A DNA stretch of 64,000 nt from Ferrimonas sp048263965 (GCF_048263965.1 NZ_JBLXDO010000002.1:186001-250000); one strand, 5' to 3'. Numbered from the stretch's first letter, positions 23,627 through 32,780 are shown. Notes: generated by a model from the letters alone, not told the origin. Translations and numbers: made by a program.

Positions 23627-24547
23627 TTACAGGTTCTCGGCCACCAGCAACTTGACCTTGCCCTTCAGCTCGTTGTTGACGGTGGTGCCGCCCTCGTCGA
23701 TGAACTCGCGCTCCAGCAGCTTGGTGGCGGCCTGTTCCAGCTCGGTGGGCACCACCAGCAGGTTGGGGCGAATTTTCAGCTTCTTGCCGCCGTCGCGGGT
23801 GAAGGCCTTCATCGCCTCGTAGGCGTGCCAGAAGTTGGCGGCGGTAAGGTCGTCCTTCACCCCGAACGCCATCTGCCAGAAGCCGTAGCCAGCGTTGCTG
23901 CGCAGGTCGGCACCGAACTGGAACTCGTTGCGAGTCCACACCTCGGGGTCGGTGGGGTTGAACAGGGTGTTCAGGGCCAGGGCGCGGCGGCTCTGGTAGA
24001 TAAAGGGCTTCAGGGGCCGGGTGGTGTCCAGCAGGAACCAGGGCTTGCCGGTGTAGGTGCCGTTCACCTTGATGTTGGAGACCGAGGCGTTGGCGCCGCT
24101 GCCATCGTGCTTGGCGTTCACCGGGTGGTCGGTGTCGAAGAAGTTCTGGCCGTCGTAGCACAGGCTGGCAAAGCCATCCTCAAGCAGGGCGAACACCAGC
24201 TCATCGGGGAACTCCGCGCCCTCCTGGGCCAGCATCTGCACCATGGGGGTGTAGATCCCCAGGTTGTCGTCCTCCACATCGTCGCGGTTCACGCCGATGG
24301 TGTTCTCCCAGGTCTTGTTGGTGATCTGATAGCCGTGCTCCTTGAGGGAGTTGATCACCCTGTCGCCAATCCACTCACGGAAGCCAGGCATAGAGCCAAG
24401 CCAGCCATAGGTGTTGCTCTTGGTGTTGCTGGGCACCACAGAGGCGATCTGCTTGTACTTGGGGTCAACGTTGACCAGGGCGTTCTGGAACTCCTTTCGC
24501 ACCATGGTGCGCAGGGCGTTCAGGGTGGCGTTGTTGATGATGGCCAT
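23627..24547 (-). CDS. Major capsid protein, Mu gpT-like
   Basis: This 306-residue protein begins MAIINNATLNALRTMVRKEFQNAL and contains WENTIGVNRDDVEDDNLGIYTPM and NFFDTDHPV, all typical of the Mu-like major head subunit family. It follows the protease/scaffold gene with a one-base overlap. No separate decoration protein gene is visible. Confidence 0.88.
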   Translation of the reverse strand: MAIINNATLNALRTMVRKEFQNALVNVDPKYKQIASVVPSNTKSNTYGWLGSMPGFREWIGDRVINSLKEHGYQITNKTWENTIGVNRDDVEDDNLGIYTPMVQMLAQEGAEFPDELVFALLEDGFASLCYDGQNFFDTDHPVNAKHDGSGANASVSNIKVNGTYTGKPWFLLDTTRPLKPFIYQSRRALALNTLFNPTDPEVWTRNEFQFGADLRSNAGYGFWQMAFGVKDDLTAANFWHAYEAMKAFTRDGGKKLKIRPNLLVVPTELEQAATKLLEREFIDEGGTTVNNELKGKVKLLVAENL

Positions 24548-25065
24548 TACTGCTGCTCCTTCTTAGCTTGTGCAAACTCGTCGTGGCTCATGCCCCAGGC
24601 ATCGGCCATCTGCTTCTCCTCGGCGCTCAGGGCCGCTTCGCCGCCCTTATCTTCCGGTGGCGTGACCGTGGTGGTTTGCTGGGTGGAGAGCGCCGGGATG
24701 GCCACCCGCTGCTCCAGTTGGGCGGTCAGCGCGGCCAGGCCATGCTGATTACCCAGATCGGTGTAGTAGCCGACTTCGGCCTGCAGAATGCGGCCCTCGC
24801 CCTGGGCCTTCTCCACGGCCTGTTTCACCGCTTCCTTGCCAGATTCGGCGGTCAGTGCCGCCAGTTGCTGAGACACGGCGTTATAGGCCGCAACCGGCAC
24901 ATACTGGGTCAGGTCAATTTCCTGGGCAGTCAGGGCGGCCTCGCCTTGCTGCTTGAGCTTGCTGATGGCCTCCTTGGCCTGGTTCACTTGCTCCTCGCTG
25001 GGCTCGGCATCGCCTTCTACAGTGATGCCAAGCAGCCCCAGCAGGGTTGTCAGGGCGTTTTTCAT
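24547..25065 (-). CDS. Internal in-frame scaffold protein (gpZ-like) nested in the protease gene
   Basis: On the minus strand AAGGAGTCACCC immediately precedes an in-frame ATG (MKNALTTLLGLLGITVEGD), giving a 172-residue product identical to the C-terminal part of the protease gene. The strong Shine-Dalgarno inside a coding region argues for independent translation, as in the Mu I/Z and lambda C/Nu3 pairs. Confidence 0.7.
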   Translation of the reverse strand: MKNALTTLLGLLGITVEGDAEPSEEQVNQAKEAISKLKQQGEAALTAQEIDLTQYVPVAAYNAVSQQLAALTAESGKEAVKQAVEKAQGEGRILQAEVGYYTDLGNQHGLAALTAQLEQRVAIPALSTQQTTTVTPPEDKGGEAALSAEEKQMADAWGMSHDEFAQAKKEQQ

Positions 25066-25680
25066 GGGTGACTCCTTTTCGGGTGAGGTGGTACTTGGAG
25101 TGGTGCTGGTAATTTCTGCCATCAGGCTGGCCAGGGGCTGCATGCCATCGACGCCGGGGCGGTTGGTGAGCGCGCCAGAGTGGATAGCCTGGGGGCGACC
25201 GGTAGCGGTGTCGTAGGCAAACACCAGGGAGAAGTAGCGGTATTCACCGGCGCTCAGGTGGGCGCGGGCTTTGTCGGTCCAGCGGGGCTTGATGTAGAGC
25301 CCCTGCCCTTGGCGGTACTGAATGTCGTCGATGCTGAAAAAGCCGGACGCGGGAGCAGGCTGGCCGTTCTTCTCTTTGTTGAGGGTCTGGTGCTCATAGT
25401 CGATCACCAAATCGCCCTGCTGGTGCTGGGTATGGGCTTTAAGCGCGGCAAAGGCTTCGGCGTCCATGCGCCACTTGCCAGAGTGCACATCACGGGGGCG
25501 GCCATCGACGGCGGAGAACTCGCCATCGGGCAGAGCCTGCACCCAGCCGTCGTCGGCGCTGATATCCAGCTCGGCAGACAGGGCAGTGACCGCCATAGAC
25601 TCGGTGGTCAGGGCAGCCAGTTGCCAGCCCTGAGTCAGGGCGGCTTGGCTAAGGGCGAATGTGAGATTTGAGGTTTTCAT
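24547..25680 (-). CDS. Mu gpI-like prohead protease with C-terminal scaffold
   Basis: This 377-residue protein pairs an N-terminal protease domain (DLVIDYEHQTL...YFSLVFAYD) with a C-terminal scaffold part rich in Gln/Ala/Glu. The family cleaves scaffold and capsid proteins during head maturation. An internal in-frame ATG at 25065 with a strong AAGGAG makes a separate scaffold (gpZ-like) likely. It is the first gene of the operon behind the second candidate late promoter. Confidence 0.85.
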   Translation of the reverse strand: MKTSNLTFALSQAALTQGWQLAALTTESMAVTALSAELDISADDGWVQALPDGEFSAVDGRPRDVHSGKWRMDAEAFAALKAHTQHQQGDLVIDYEHQTLNKEKNGQPAPASGFFSIDDIQYRQGQGLYIKPRWTDKARAHLSAGEYRYFSLVFAYDTATGRPQAIHSGALTNRPGVDGMQPLASLMAEITSTTPSTTSPEKESPMKNALTTLLGLLGITVEGDAEPSEEQVNQAKEAISKLKQQGEAALTAQEIDLTQYVPVAAYNAVSQQLAALTAESGKEAVKQAVEKAQGEGRILQAEVGYYTDLGNQHGLAALTAQLEQRVAIPALSTQQTTTVTPPEDKGGEAALSAEEKQMADAWGMSHDEFAQAKKEQQ

Positions 25681-25700
25681 GCCCCCGATAATGCGGGGGC
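25681..25700. repeat. GC hairpin directly upstream of the protease gene
   Basis: GCCCCCG, 6-base loop, CGGGGGC. It covers the 5' leader of the protease mRNA, so it could affect translation or act as a weak terminator for upstream transcription. Confidence 0.5.
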
Positions 25701-25718
25701 GAAGGGATTAGCGGGTCA

Positions 25719-25733
25719 GGAAAGGTTTCAGGA
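25719..25733 (-). promoter_or_regulatory. Candidate late-promoter activator site in front of the head operon
   Basis: On the minus strand TCCTGAAACCTTTCC lies 38 bp upstream of the protease start. The same 15-mer with one mismatch (C for T at position 11) lies 59 bp upstream of the lysis operon start (37047-37061; the DUF5675 gene starts at 36987). In Mu the C protein activates separate lys and I promoters, so this may be the site for the Mor/C-like activator. Confidence 0.5.
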
Positions 25734-25755
25734 AACCTCAAATAAGTATAAATAA

Positions 25756-27255
25756 TTATTCAATAACTACGGCATGAGATACCAAGTTTTTTATCTTGTC
25801 CCAGTACCAATAATTCGCTTCAGCTCTTCTATGGTGGATATCCCATGCGATTTGCATGAATGAGTCATGACGATGAGCAAGATCTCGCTCTCCTTGTTCA
25901 AAGCTCTCTGAGTTCGATATTGCCTGAGCAGGCCCGATGATGAATGGTTGAATGCGATTCTGATTGTCATATTTGTACTGACAGAATGCCTTCATTGCAT
26001 TCAGCAATATCACTTCACCATGCTTCGGAAAACTTGATGGTATACCAGATAGTATGGGCGGAACTGGATTCATCACTTGTCGCTGATTAAAACTCTCCAC
26101 TCCGCGGTCATACTCAGCTAAGGCAACCATCAATCCAAGAATATGGATCACCTGTGGCTCGTTCTTAGACATCTCTACGACTTGTCTTAAGCAGGCTTTT
26201 GTTCGGGCAACCAGTTGATCTACATCCCTAAGACGATACGAAAAGGCGTCTGAAACAAGCTCAACAAGAGTATAAATATCTTCCTGACAGCTAACCTTAG
26301 GCCCAAAAACTATCTGGGGATTGTCCAACCCTGGAAATTCGGGTTTAGTACTGCGAAGGTAATCCTGAATGCTGGGTTCACTTAAAGTAACTCGTCTATC
26401 AAAGAAGCGTTTAAGGTAATCATCTCCATTAAAACCTTGTCCGTAGGTCCCTTTCACGCTATGTACTAGCTCCTCAGTGTTGGTCGCCACGATAAACACC
26501 ACTCCAGGTACAGCGAAGAAGTGCTTAATCGTCTCCAATACCTCGATAGCATAGTCTGGGCGACAACGGTCTAGTTCATCAACTATGACATATATCGGCA
26601 CATTTACTCCACTGAGACCATCTAAATAAGATGCCAAATACTCCAAATGATCTCGAACCTTATTTATCGCCTTTTTCTGCTCTTGATAATTTCCGCTTAA
26701 GCCATCAGCCAACTTGGCAGGTTCTATATCGACACAACCAAGAAACATGTCAGCCAACCTATTTCCAACAGCAGGTGTGCCGGTCGTTGCCACACTACCC
26801 GCCATGGCAACTCCCTTCACCGCAAGTTGAAATCCTTTGGCCCACCATTCTTTAATCTTTTCCAGGTCAGCTGGGCAATTTAATCGTTCAGTGCAATGAC
26901 TAAGTTGGTTAATCAACTCAGAACCAATAACCAGTAAAGGATCTTTAGCAAAATCGGAAGTCCAAGCATCAATGAAGACAACAGGATGGTCTTCATTTCT
27001 CAGCTTAGTATACAAGCGACGCACAAACTCCGTCTTTCCGGTACCCCAGCCACCATTAAGGTTCAGGACAAAGCCGTCTTCTGCTTCACCATTAAGATAA
27101 TTGACCAAAAAGCCGGCATAGCCTCCACGCTTCAAAGCGCAGTTGTCAAAATTTCTTGGCTTACCATCAACCATCTCCCAGTCGAAATACTGGGAGGCCT
27201 TGCCTACCTCTTGGCCCTGAGGGCTTTGCTGTTTTACTTCTACTGCTTCGGTCAT
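25756..27255 (-). CDS. KAP family P-loop NTPase 1 (phage cargo)
   Basis: This 499-residue protein has the KAP signature. Walker A is LNGGWGTGKTEF (around residues 66-77). Walker B with the KAP extension is IYVIVDELDRCRPDYAIEVL, followed by ETIKHFF. A hydrophobic or Gly/Ala-rich stretch (VKGVAMAGSVATTGTPAVG) lies between the Walker motifs, as in many membrane-associated KAP proteins. The ATG at 27255 is chosen after AAGGTAAAGGT. It is AT-rich compared with the phage genes around it, so probably acquired cargo. KAP NTPases occur in anti-phage systems; here defence is inferred only. Confidence 0.82.
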   Translation of the reverse strand: MTEAVEVKQQSPQGQEVGKASQYFDWEMVDGKPRNFDNCALKRGGYAGFLVNYLNGEAEDGFVLNLNGGWGTGKTEFVRRLYTKLRNEDHPVVFIDAWTSDFAKDPLLVIGSELINQLSHCTERLNCPADLEKIKEWWAKGFQLAVKGVAMAGSVATTGTPAVGNRLADMFLGCVDIEPAKLADGLSGNYQEQKKAINKVRDHLEYLASYLDGLSGVNVPIYVIVDELDRCRPDYAIEVLETIKHFFAVPGVVFIVATNTEELVHSVKGTYGQGFNGDDYLKRFFDRRVTLSEPSIQDYLRSTKPEFPGLDNPQIVFGPKVSCQEDIYTLVELVSDAFSYRLRDVDQLVARTKACLRQVVEMSKNEPQVIHILGLMVALAEYDRGVESFNQRQVMNPVPPILSGIPSSFPKHGEVILLNAMKAFCQYKYDNQNRIQPFIIGPAQAISNSESFEQGERDLAHRHDSFMQIAWDIHHRRAEANYWYWDKIKNLVSHAVVIE

Positions 27256-27420
27256 ACCTTTACCTTGAGTTATGAATCTACTTCTCGACAAGACGAGGCT
27301 ACGGTCATCTCGGAAAAAACAGAGCAACTCGCCTGCGCCTGATGACACAATGATGCAGGCTACTTAAAACCTGTGACTCTATCTAAGGACCACTCAAGAA
27401 AAAGCCATACTTTTCGTTCA

Positions 27421-28815
27421 TCAACCCACCGTACCAAAGAACTTCAAAAGGCTTGATCTAACATACTTAAAGTGACTTTCATTTCTTCCAGACTGACTAT
27501 AAGTGTTTTTCTGATTCTCAATCCACATACTTGCATGACTTTCTCCAGGTTTAGTCAACCAATATAAAAACTGGCTACCAACCTCCCCTTCTTTACTTCC
27601 TCGGGCGCCATCAAACCTAAGCCTGCTTTCATACTCTTTCCAATCCAACATCCTTGTAAAAAAGAAGTCAGCAAATAAGTCAGGCTCAAATAAATACATG
27701 TACACGCTAACACAAACTACAACCGGCTCATCATCAACTAAGTGGGGCACCCTGAAAGAATGGAGGCCATGTCCATTAACGCACATCATTCCAAGCATCT
27801 TTTGAATGTCCCTTATCCCCCGCCCATTGTTCGTAATTAATTGAGAAATTGTATTCTTTATTATATTTAAATCTTGATGATCCAATTGCAAGTCGGACAA
27901 AGAATTAGCAAGGTGCTTAATCAGGTAGGCATCGATTGAGCTTCGATTAGTATTAGTACTATGATTTAACGGAATCGCTCTATCATAGAACTTTTGAAGG
28001 TAAGCTCTTGCATCAACACCTTCTCCATAACGCTTTTTTACAGAGTACTGTAGTTGTTTCATGTTTGAGACCAAAACTACGACTACATTATCCACGTGCT
28101 CACCGGTAAAAAGGTGCTTTACTCGCTCCAAAAGAGCTAAAGCGTAATCTGGCCGACACCTATCAAGTTCATCAATGACTATCATTAGCGGCTTTTCTGA
28201 TGTCCCAACGTATCTCGCAAATGATGTTAAAGAACGTTGAAAGTCCTCATTAACACTTTTTTCTTCAATGAGTGCATCGAGTTGCCTTTCAACTAACTTA
28301 CCAGCAAAGTCCCCTAATTCTTTATCAGCCCCACCCGCAGACAAGTACTCTTCGACCTCTCCTTCTTTAATCTCATCCCCGGTTACTATACCTGCCGTTA
28401 CAGCTCTTACTGCCACTTTTGCGCTTACTACTGCTAAGCCCTGAGCAAATGTTTTCGTTTTTTTAGCAAGCTCTTTCCATTTCTCACTATTATCGTTCTT
28501 AGTTCCTTTTGCTTCACGAAACTCTGCTAATATCGCCGAGACCAGAGGCATGAATGGGTCAACAACATAGTCACTCTTGAGTGCATCAAAGTATACGACT
28601 GGGAATTTCTCCTTCTTTAACTCCCCTATCCATTGGCGCACAAAATATGACTTACCAATGCCCCACTCGCCGTCAATAGCTAAAGTCAAAGGTTTTTTCG
28701 ACCAAACAACGAGCCTGGTAAGATTCGAACCAAGCTCTTTGCGAGAAAAGGTATCATTTTCTTTTGTAAACCCTTCTTCTAACCCCGGGAGTTCTTCATA
28801 CCTAAAGTCGTGCAT
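27421..28815 (-). CDS. KAP family P-loop NTPase 2 (phage cargo)
   Basis: This 464-residue relative of the neighbouring KAP protein has Walker A IDGEWGIGKSYF (about residues 47-58) and Walker B LMIVIDELDRCRPDYALALL with ERVKHLF. An Ala/Val-rich segment (GLAVVSAKVAVRAVTAGIV) sits between them. It lies 165 bp upstream of KAP 1 on the same strand. A TATAAT (minus strand, 28876-28881) about 60 bp before the ATG may be its own promoter. It is AT-rich, unlike the phage structural genes. The two proteins differ enough to be partners rather than a recent duplication. Confidence 0.82.
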   Translation of the reverse strand: MHDFRYEELPGLEEGFTKENDTFSRKELGSNLTRLVVWSKKPLTLAIDGEWGIGKSYFVRQWIGELKKEKFPVVYFDALKSDYVVDPFMPLVSAILAEFREAKGTKNDNSEKWKELAKKTKTFAQGLAVVSAKVAVRAVTAGIVTGDEIKEGEVEEYLSAGGADKELGDFAGKLVERQLDALIEEKSVNEDFQRSLTSFARYVGTSEKPLMIVIDELDRCRPDYALALLERVKHLFTGEHVDNVVVVLVSNMKQLQYSVKKRYGEGVDARAYLQKFYDRAIPLNHSTNTNRSSIDAYLIKHLANSLSDLQLDHQDLNIIKNTISQLITNNGRGIRDIQKMLGMMCVNGHGLHSFRVPHLVDDEPVVVCVSVYMYLFEPDLFADFFFTRMLDWKEYESRLRFDGARGSKEGEVGSQFLYWLTKPGESHASMWIENQKNTYSQSGRNESHFKYVRSSLLKFFGTVG

Positions 28816-28976
28816 CCTTGTCTTCCTGTACCAAACAATACTTCCACATCCTATATCACCCTAGGAAAATAAGAAATTATATGTTTAAGGAACCTTTAAA
28901 TCGCTGCCCCCACCCCAGGTAGCCAACCAAAAGACTCAGCCTACTAGGTATCTCCTAGATGCCATTAAAATCGCTC

Positions 28977-29450
28977 TCAGGGCTTCTGAGCGCTTTGCAG
29001 GTGATCTTGCAAAATCTGCAGGATCTCCTGCTCGTCTTCGTCGCTGGTACCCAGGAACGGGCGGGCAGGAATGTCTTTGCCAGGGATCATCGATTTGGGG
29101 CTGGTGGTGCCGCCGAAGTGCTGCATGGCCGCATAGGCCATGGCGGAGCCAAACAGCAATTCACCGTTGGCCACCTGGTAGCTAAGGGTGTCCCGCAAGA
29201 TGTCGTTGAGGCGCAGCGGGGTGGTCTGGTGTTTGGGCTTCATCTTCTGGGTGGTGTCAGACAGCGGTGCCCAGGGTGTGCCATCAGGTGCAACCCCCTG
29301 GGCCCAGCGCTCCTGGTGACTTAACAGCAACAGCTCTCCGATGTCTTCCAGGGCCGGGGTTAGCTCCTCTCCCTTAGCGGCCAGCTGTTGCAACTGCGCC
29401 TGCAGTTGCTCCAACCCTTCTAGCTTAATCTCAATATGCGCGCCGGCCAT
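28977..29450 (-). CDS. Phage virion morphogenesis protein, Mu gpG-like
   Basis: This 157-residue protein matches the virion morphogenesis family: an N-terminal coiled helix (HIEIKLEGLEQLQAQLQQLA), SHQERWAQGVAPDGTPWAPLS and a C-terminal PARPFLGTSDEDE. In Mu, gpG links head and tail assembly. It ends just before the KAP cargo, whereas in Mu gene I would follow. Confidence 0.85.
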   Translation of the reverse strand: MAGAHIEIKLEGLEQLQAQLQQLAAKGEELTPALEDIGELLLLSHQERWAQGVAPDGTPWAPLSDTTQKMKPKHQTTPLRLNDILRDTLSYQVANGELLFGSAMAYAAMQHFGGTTSPKSMIPGKDIPARPFLGTSDEDEQEILQILQDHLQSAQKP

Positions 29451-29453
29451 GGC

Positions 29454-29642
29454 CTAGCCTCGATCGTGGAGTTGCTGCAGCAGCTCCATATCCGCCCCGG
29501 CGTACAGGGCTTCCCACAGCTCGCCGATTAGCGCCTTCTCCTGGCCCCTGGCTTGCTCTTCCAAAGTTTCCAACTGCCGCACTGTGTCTAGGGTGTAGGG
29601 TTGCTGCTGCATCAGCGCCTGGGCTTTCTCTAATGTCTTCAT
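29454..29642 (-). CDS. Small hypothetical phage protein
   Basis: This 62-residue, mostly helical and acidic protein (MKTLEKAQALMQQQPYTLDTV) lies between the MuF and gpG genes with overlapping ends. The ATG at 29642 follows GGAG; a GTG one codon earlier is weaker. No family is recognised. Its position suggests a role in head assembly. Confidence 0.6.
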   Translation of the reverse strand: MKTLEKAQALMQQQPYTLDTVRQLETLEEQARGQEKALIGELWEALYAGADMELLQQLHDRG

Positions 29643-31138
29643 CACTTCTCCTTGTTCTGTCTTGAGTGTAGGGCGCTGCTAATGGCTTTGGCTATCGCTT
29701 TATCCATCCAGGCCGCCATAGCCGAGTCATGGCGGCGCATCCCCTCGGGGGCCAGCAGGTAGGCCGCAAAGGCTTCGGCGAACTGCTCCTGATGATTGGT
29801 CCAGCCGTAGCGGGTATTAAAGCGGGCGCTCCTGGGCGCGGCTTCACTATCGATGGCGTAATGCACCTGGTGCCCCAGTTCATGCAGCCAGGTGGCCAGG
29901 ATGCCAGCGGCATCGCCGGCCTGGGCGCGCACATGGCTGCTGACGCTCCAGTGCAGGTATCGGTCACCACTGTTGTTGCGGCTGGGGTAGCGGTTGGGGC
30001 CGGTGTTGTTGACGCACTGCTCTATCACCTCGGCGGCAGCGGTTAACACCTTGTCTATCTCCACCTTATTTAGACGGTCGCCCGCCTTGGCTTTGACCAC
30101 CACATGGTTGAAGCTCTTAGAGGTAAAGCCATTAACTTTGGTGGGTTTGCGGCAGGTAAACTGCCAGCCTACCCCGCCCAGGGGCTTATCCAGGTAACGG
30201 GCCACCTCTTCGGCCACGCCCCTGCTGGCCTTGCTGCGGGCGCTCATCTCCCCCTGCTTTAATATCAGCGTCTGGGTACCGGCGGCGCTGAGGAACTGCT
30301 GCAGGCGCTGCTGGCTCTCCTGGGGAAGGCCGGTAACCAGCGCATCCAGGCCGTTGGCGTTCACCCCTTTGACGGTGGAGAACAGCGACTCGACGATTTG
30401 GCGCCTGAGCAGGCGCTTCTCCAGGGGCAGCTTGCTGGCCAGTTGCTGCCTAAGCTTGACGTTCTCCTGGGCCAGACTGGTGGGCTGGTAGTCAAAGCCG
30501 GGGTCTATCCCCTTGGGCACCTGATGCACCTCGCCGGTGGCCCTGTCCACCCACTCATAGCTGCCGCCCTGGGGCGCAGGGCCCACCTTGAGGCCACGGG
30601 CCTTAAGCTGGCGCTCGGACAGACTGTACTTCTTGCACTTGCAGCCCCAGCCGTTCTGGGGACTGTGGGTTTTCCACCAGGGGTGGTCGACCGGCAGCAC
30701 CAGATTATGCCATTTCAGGTGCCACTCCCTGGGGTGGAGGCTGTCGCCATGCTGATAAAGGGCATAGGGGCGGCGGGCCTTAGCCAGTTGGATCTGCTGC
30801 TCGCGCCCGGCGTTATAGGCCTGGCGCAGATTGGTCTCATACACCACCTGGGCACGCCACCCTGGGCTGCCGTTAAACGCCCAGCCATGGCGGGCTGCGA
30901 TGTCGTTAAACTGGCGTTTAAAGGCGTGCAGCGAGGTGCCGCTGGCGATGGCGTCGTCCACCGCCTGGCGCAAATCGGACAGCAGATCGGTTTTCATGGC
31001 CCCGGCCACCATAAAGGCGCGGTTGTGGGCCTGCTGCCAGACATCGGCCCAGCGCTCGCTGGGGGTGTCGAGCTTGCCCCGAAAGAAGCTGACTGCCTTA
31101 TCGAAAGGCAGGCCGCCGTATTGGGCCGGGCTAGTCAT
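29642..31138 (-). CDS. MuF minor head protein with C-terminal zinc-metallopeptidase-like domain
   Basis: This is a 498-residue protein. Residues about 50-175 form the MuF/SPP1 gp7 minor head domain (RAFMVAGAMKTDLL...AQVVYETNLRQAYNAGR, with Cys pair WGCKCKKYSLS). The C-terminal ~170 residues carry WLHELGHQVHYAID, an HExxH zinc site, and 30-odd residues later NHQEQFAEAFAAYLL, which could supply the third Glu ligand. Mu gpF lacks this extension. Families of MuF proteins with toxin domains injected with the DNA are known; a peptidase effector is inferred here. Confidence 0.8.
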   Translation of the reverse strand: MTSPAQYGGLPFDKAVSFFRGKLDTPSERWADVWQQAHNRAFMVAGAMKTDLLSDLRQAVDDAIASGTSLHAFKRQFNDIAARHGWAFNGSPGWRAQVVYETNLRQAYNAGREQQIQLAKARRPYALYQHGDSLHPREWHLKWHNLVLPVDHPWWKTHSPQNGWGCKCKKYSLSERQLKARGLKVGPAPQGGSYEWVDRATGEVHQVPKGIDPGFDYQPTSLAQENVKLRQQLASKLPLEKRLLRRQIVESLFSTVKGVNANGLDALVTGLPQESQQRLQQFLSAAGTQTLILKQGEMSARSKASRGVAEEVARYLDKPLGGVGWQFTCRKPTKVNGFTSKSFNHVVVKAKAGDRLNKVEIDKVLTAAAEVIEQCVNNTGPNRYPSRNNSGDRYLHWSVSSHVRAQAGDAAGILATWLHELGHQVHYAIDSEAAPRSARFNTRYGWTNHQEQFAEAFAAYLLAPEGMRRHDSAMAAWMDKAIAKAISSALHSRQNKEK

Positions 31139-32780
31139 CACCCTGCCCCTCTGCTGACTGCTCTGACTCTTGGCCGCTCCCCTCCTGCGCTTCCTCCTCG
31201 ACCTCTACCTGACCCAGCAGGAAGGCGGCGGCCATGGCCTGCTGCATCAGCGCCTGTAATTCACTTTGATCCAGCTGACTCTCCAGGGTGAGCAGTTGCT
31301 CACGCAGCTCCTCCAGACTGGTGGCCTGCATCACCATCTGCCGCACCGGCTCGGTGAGCGACTGCATCAACGGCGCAGCCTGGGCTTCGAGCTGGTTGGT
31401 AAAGCCGTCCAGGTTGTCGGCGCTCTGCTGCGCTTGCGTTTGTGTTTGGGGCTGAGGCTGGGCTTCCAGGGCGGCGAGGGGCACGGGCTTGGCTAGCTCT
31501 GGCAGTGGCTCGGTGCCAGGCTTGGCGGTGTCACCGGTGAGCACCGCTTCCCCTTCTTTGGCTTCGGGGATCTGCAGTTTGTCGTGGGCCCAGCTGACGG
31601 CGATGCGCATGCCGCTGCCCGCCAGCTTGGGCAGGGCTTCGGAGAAGGTGCCGATGTCCTCGGGGTCGGTGGTGTCGAACTCGAACCGGGGCAAGCGCCT
31701 GGGACTGTGGTAGCTGCGGCCATTGAGCATATACAGCGGCCCCACCACATCGCGGGTAAGCGTGGCGGCAAGCTGGGTAAGGTCGGCATCGCGGATTTCG
31801 GTGCGCACCTCGTTGTGGACGTTGCCCAGGGCGTTGGTGGAGCTTTTGCCGTCGGCCCCGCTGGTGAGGGTGGCCCCGAGGATGGCTTTGCTGAGCACCT
31901 TGTCCATGTAGGTGATCATCAGCTCGAAGGGCCCGGCCTGGCCGTCTGCGGCGTTGTGAAAGTCGATGGCCATCCCCTTGGGCATGATGCCGCCGGCGTT
32001 GTGGCCAATGCTCATTACCGCCCGCATCAAATCCCGCTTCTCCTGCTCGCTGGCGCCGCTGGGGTATTGCCCCAGACGCAGGGGCAGGCCGTAGATCTCC
32101 AGAAACTCTGCCAGGTCGCGGACGCTGTAGTTTTTAAAGATGAAAGGCCACACCAACTGGCGCACCAGGCCACCCCGCCCCAGATAGCCGGACTTGGCCT
32201 GGTGGGTGTGGGTTATCCAGCCCATGGGCCACAGCTCAGCCCCTTCGGCGCTGGCGTCGCGCAGGCGCAGCTGATTGCGGTTGTCCGGGTGGGTCTGAAA
32301 CCAGGCCGGATCGCGGAACTGGGGCGGGTCGAGCAGTTGATGACGACCATCGGCCACCCACTGATGCTCCAGGCAGGCGAAGCCCTTAAGAATGGCGTCG
32401 CTCATGTCGCGAATGGCATCGGGCAGCCAGCCGCCATCTTCCAGCATTGCCTGGATCATGGCGGCGTCTTTCTTCTCCTGGGCGCTGGCATCCCTGGGCG
32501 GGGTAATTGTCCAGTCCACCGGCAGCAGCGCCAGCTTGCGCTTGCTCAGTTCGGCAAACAGATGGCCGTCTTTCTCTTCCAGATCTTCGGCCAGTTCGCA
32601 CTGGGCGATAAGGTCGCCGCGCTCGGCGGCCTGCAATATCTCCGCCGCTCTGGCCGGGGTCAGCCCCAGGCTGGGATGGTCGGAGTAATGGCGCTGCAGG
32701 TGGCCCAGGCGCACATCGTCGGTTTGTTGCTTGTTGCGGTTACGCCCCAGCCGGGCGCGAATTTGCTCTGGAGTGGCCAT
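31131..32780 (-). CDS. Portal protein, DUF935 (Mu gp29-like)
   Basis: This is a 549-residue portal of the DUF935 family: LFAELSKRKLALLPVDWTITPP, IRDMSDAILKGFACLEHQWV and YGLPLRLGQYPSGASEQEKRDLMRAV follow the family order. It forms the DNA-entry ring of the head. The C-terminus is Gln/Glu-rich. The ATG at 32780 overlaps the terminase stop by one base. Confidence 0.9.
   Translation of the reverse strand: MATPEQIRARLGRNRNKQQTDDVRLGHLQRHYSDHPSLGLTPARAAEILQAAERGDLIAQCELAEDLEEKDGHLFAELSKRKLALLPVDWTITPPRDASAQEKKDAAMIQAMLEDGGWLPDAIRDMSDAILKGFACLEHQWVADGRHQLLDPPQFRDPAWFQTHPDNRNQLRLRDASAEGAELWPMGWITHTHQAKSGYLGRGGLVRQLVWPFIFKNYSVRDLAEFLEIYGLPLRLGQYPSGASEQEKRDLMRAVMSIGHNAGGIMPKGMAIDFHNAADGQAGPFELMITYMDKVLSKAILGATLTSGADGKSSTNALGNVHNEVRTEIRDADLTQLAATLTRDVVGPLYMLNGRSYHSPRRLPRFEFDTTDPEDIGTFSEALPKLAGSGMRIAVSWAHDKLQIPEAKEGEAVLTGDTAKPGTEPLPELAKPVPLAALEAQPQPQTQTQAQQSADNLDGFTNQLEAQAAPLMQSLTEPVRQMVMQATSLEELREQLLTLESQLDQSELQALMQQAMAAAFLLGQVEVEEEAQEGSGQESEQSAEGQGDD

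Noticed and set aside
23438..24748. A 436-codon open frame on the plus strand
   Set aside because: It is antisense to the capsid and protease genes, which have clear family matches and ribosome-binding sites.
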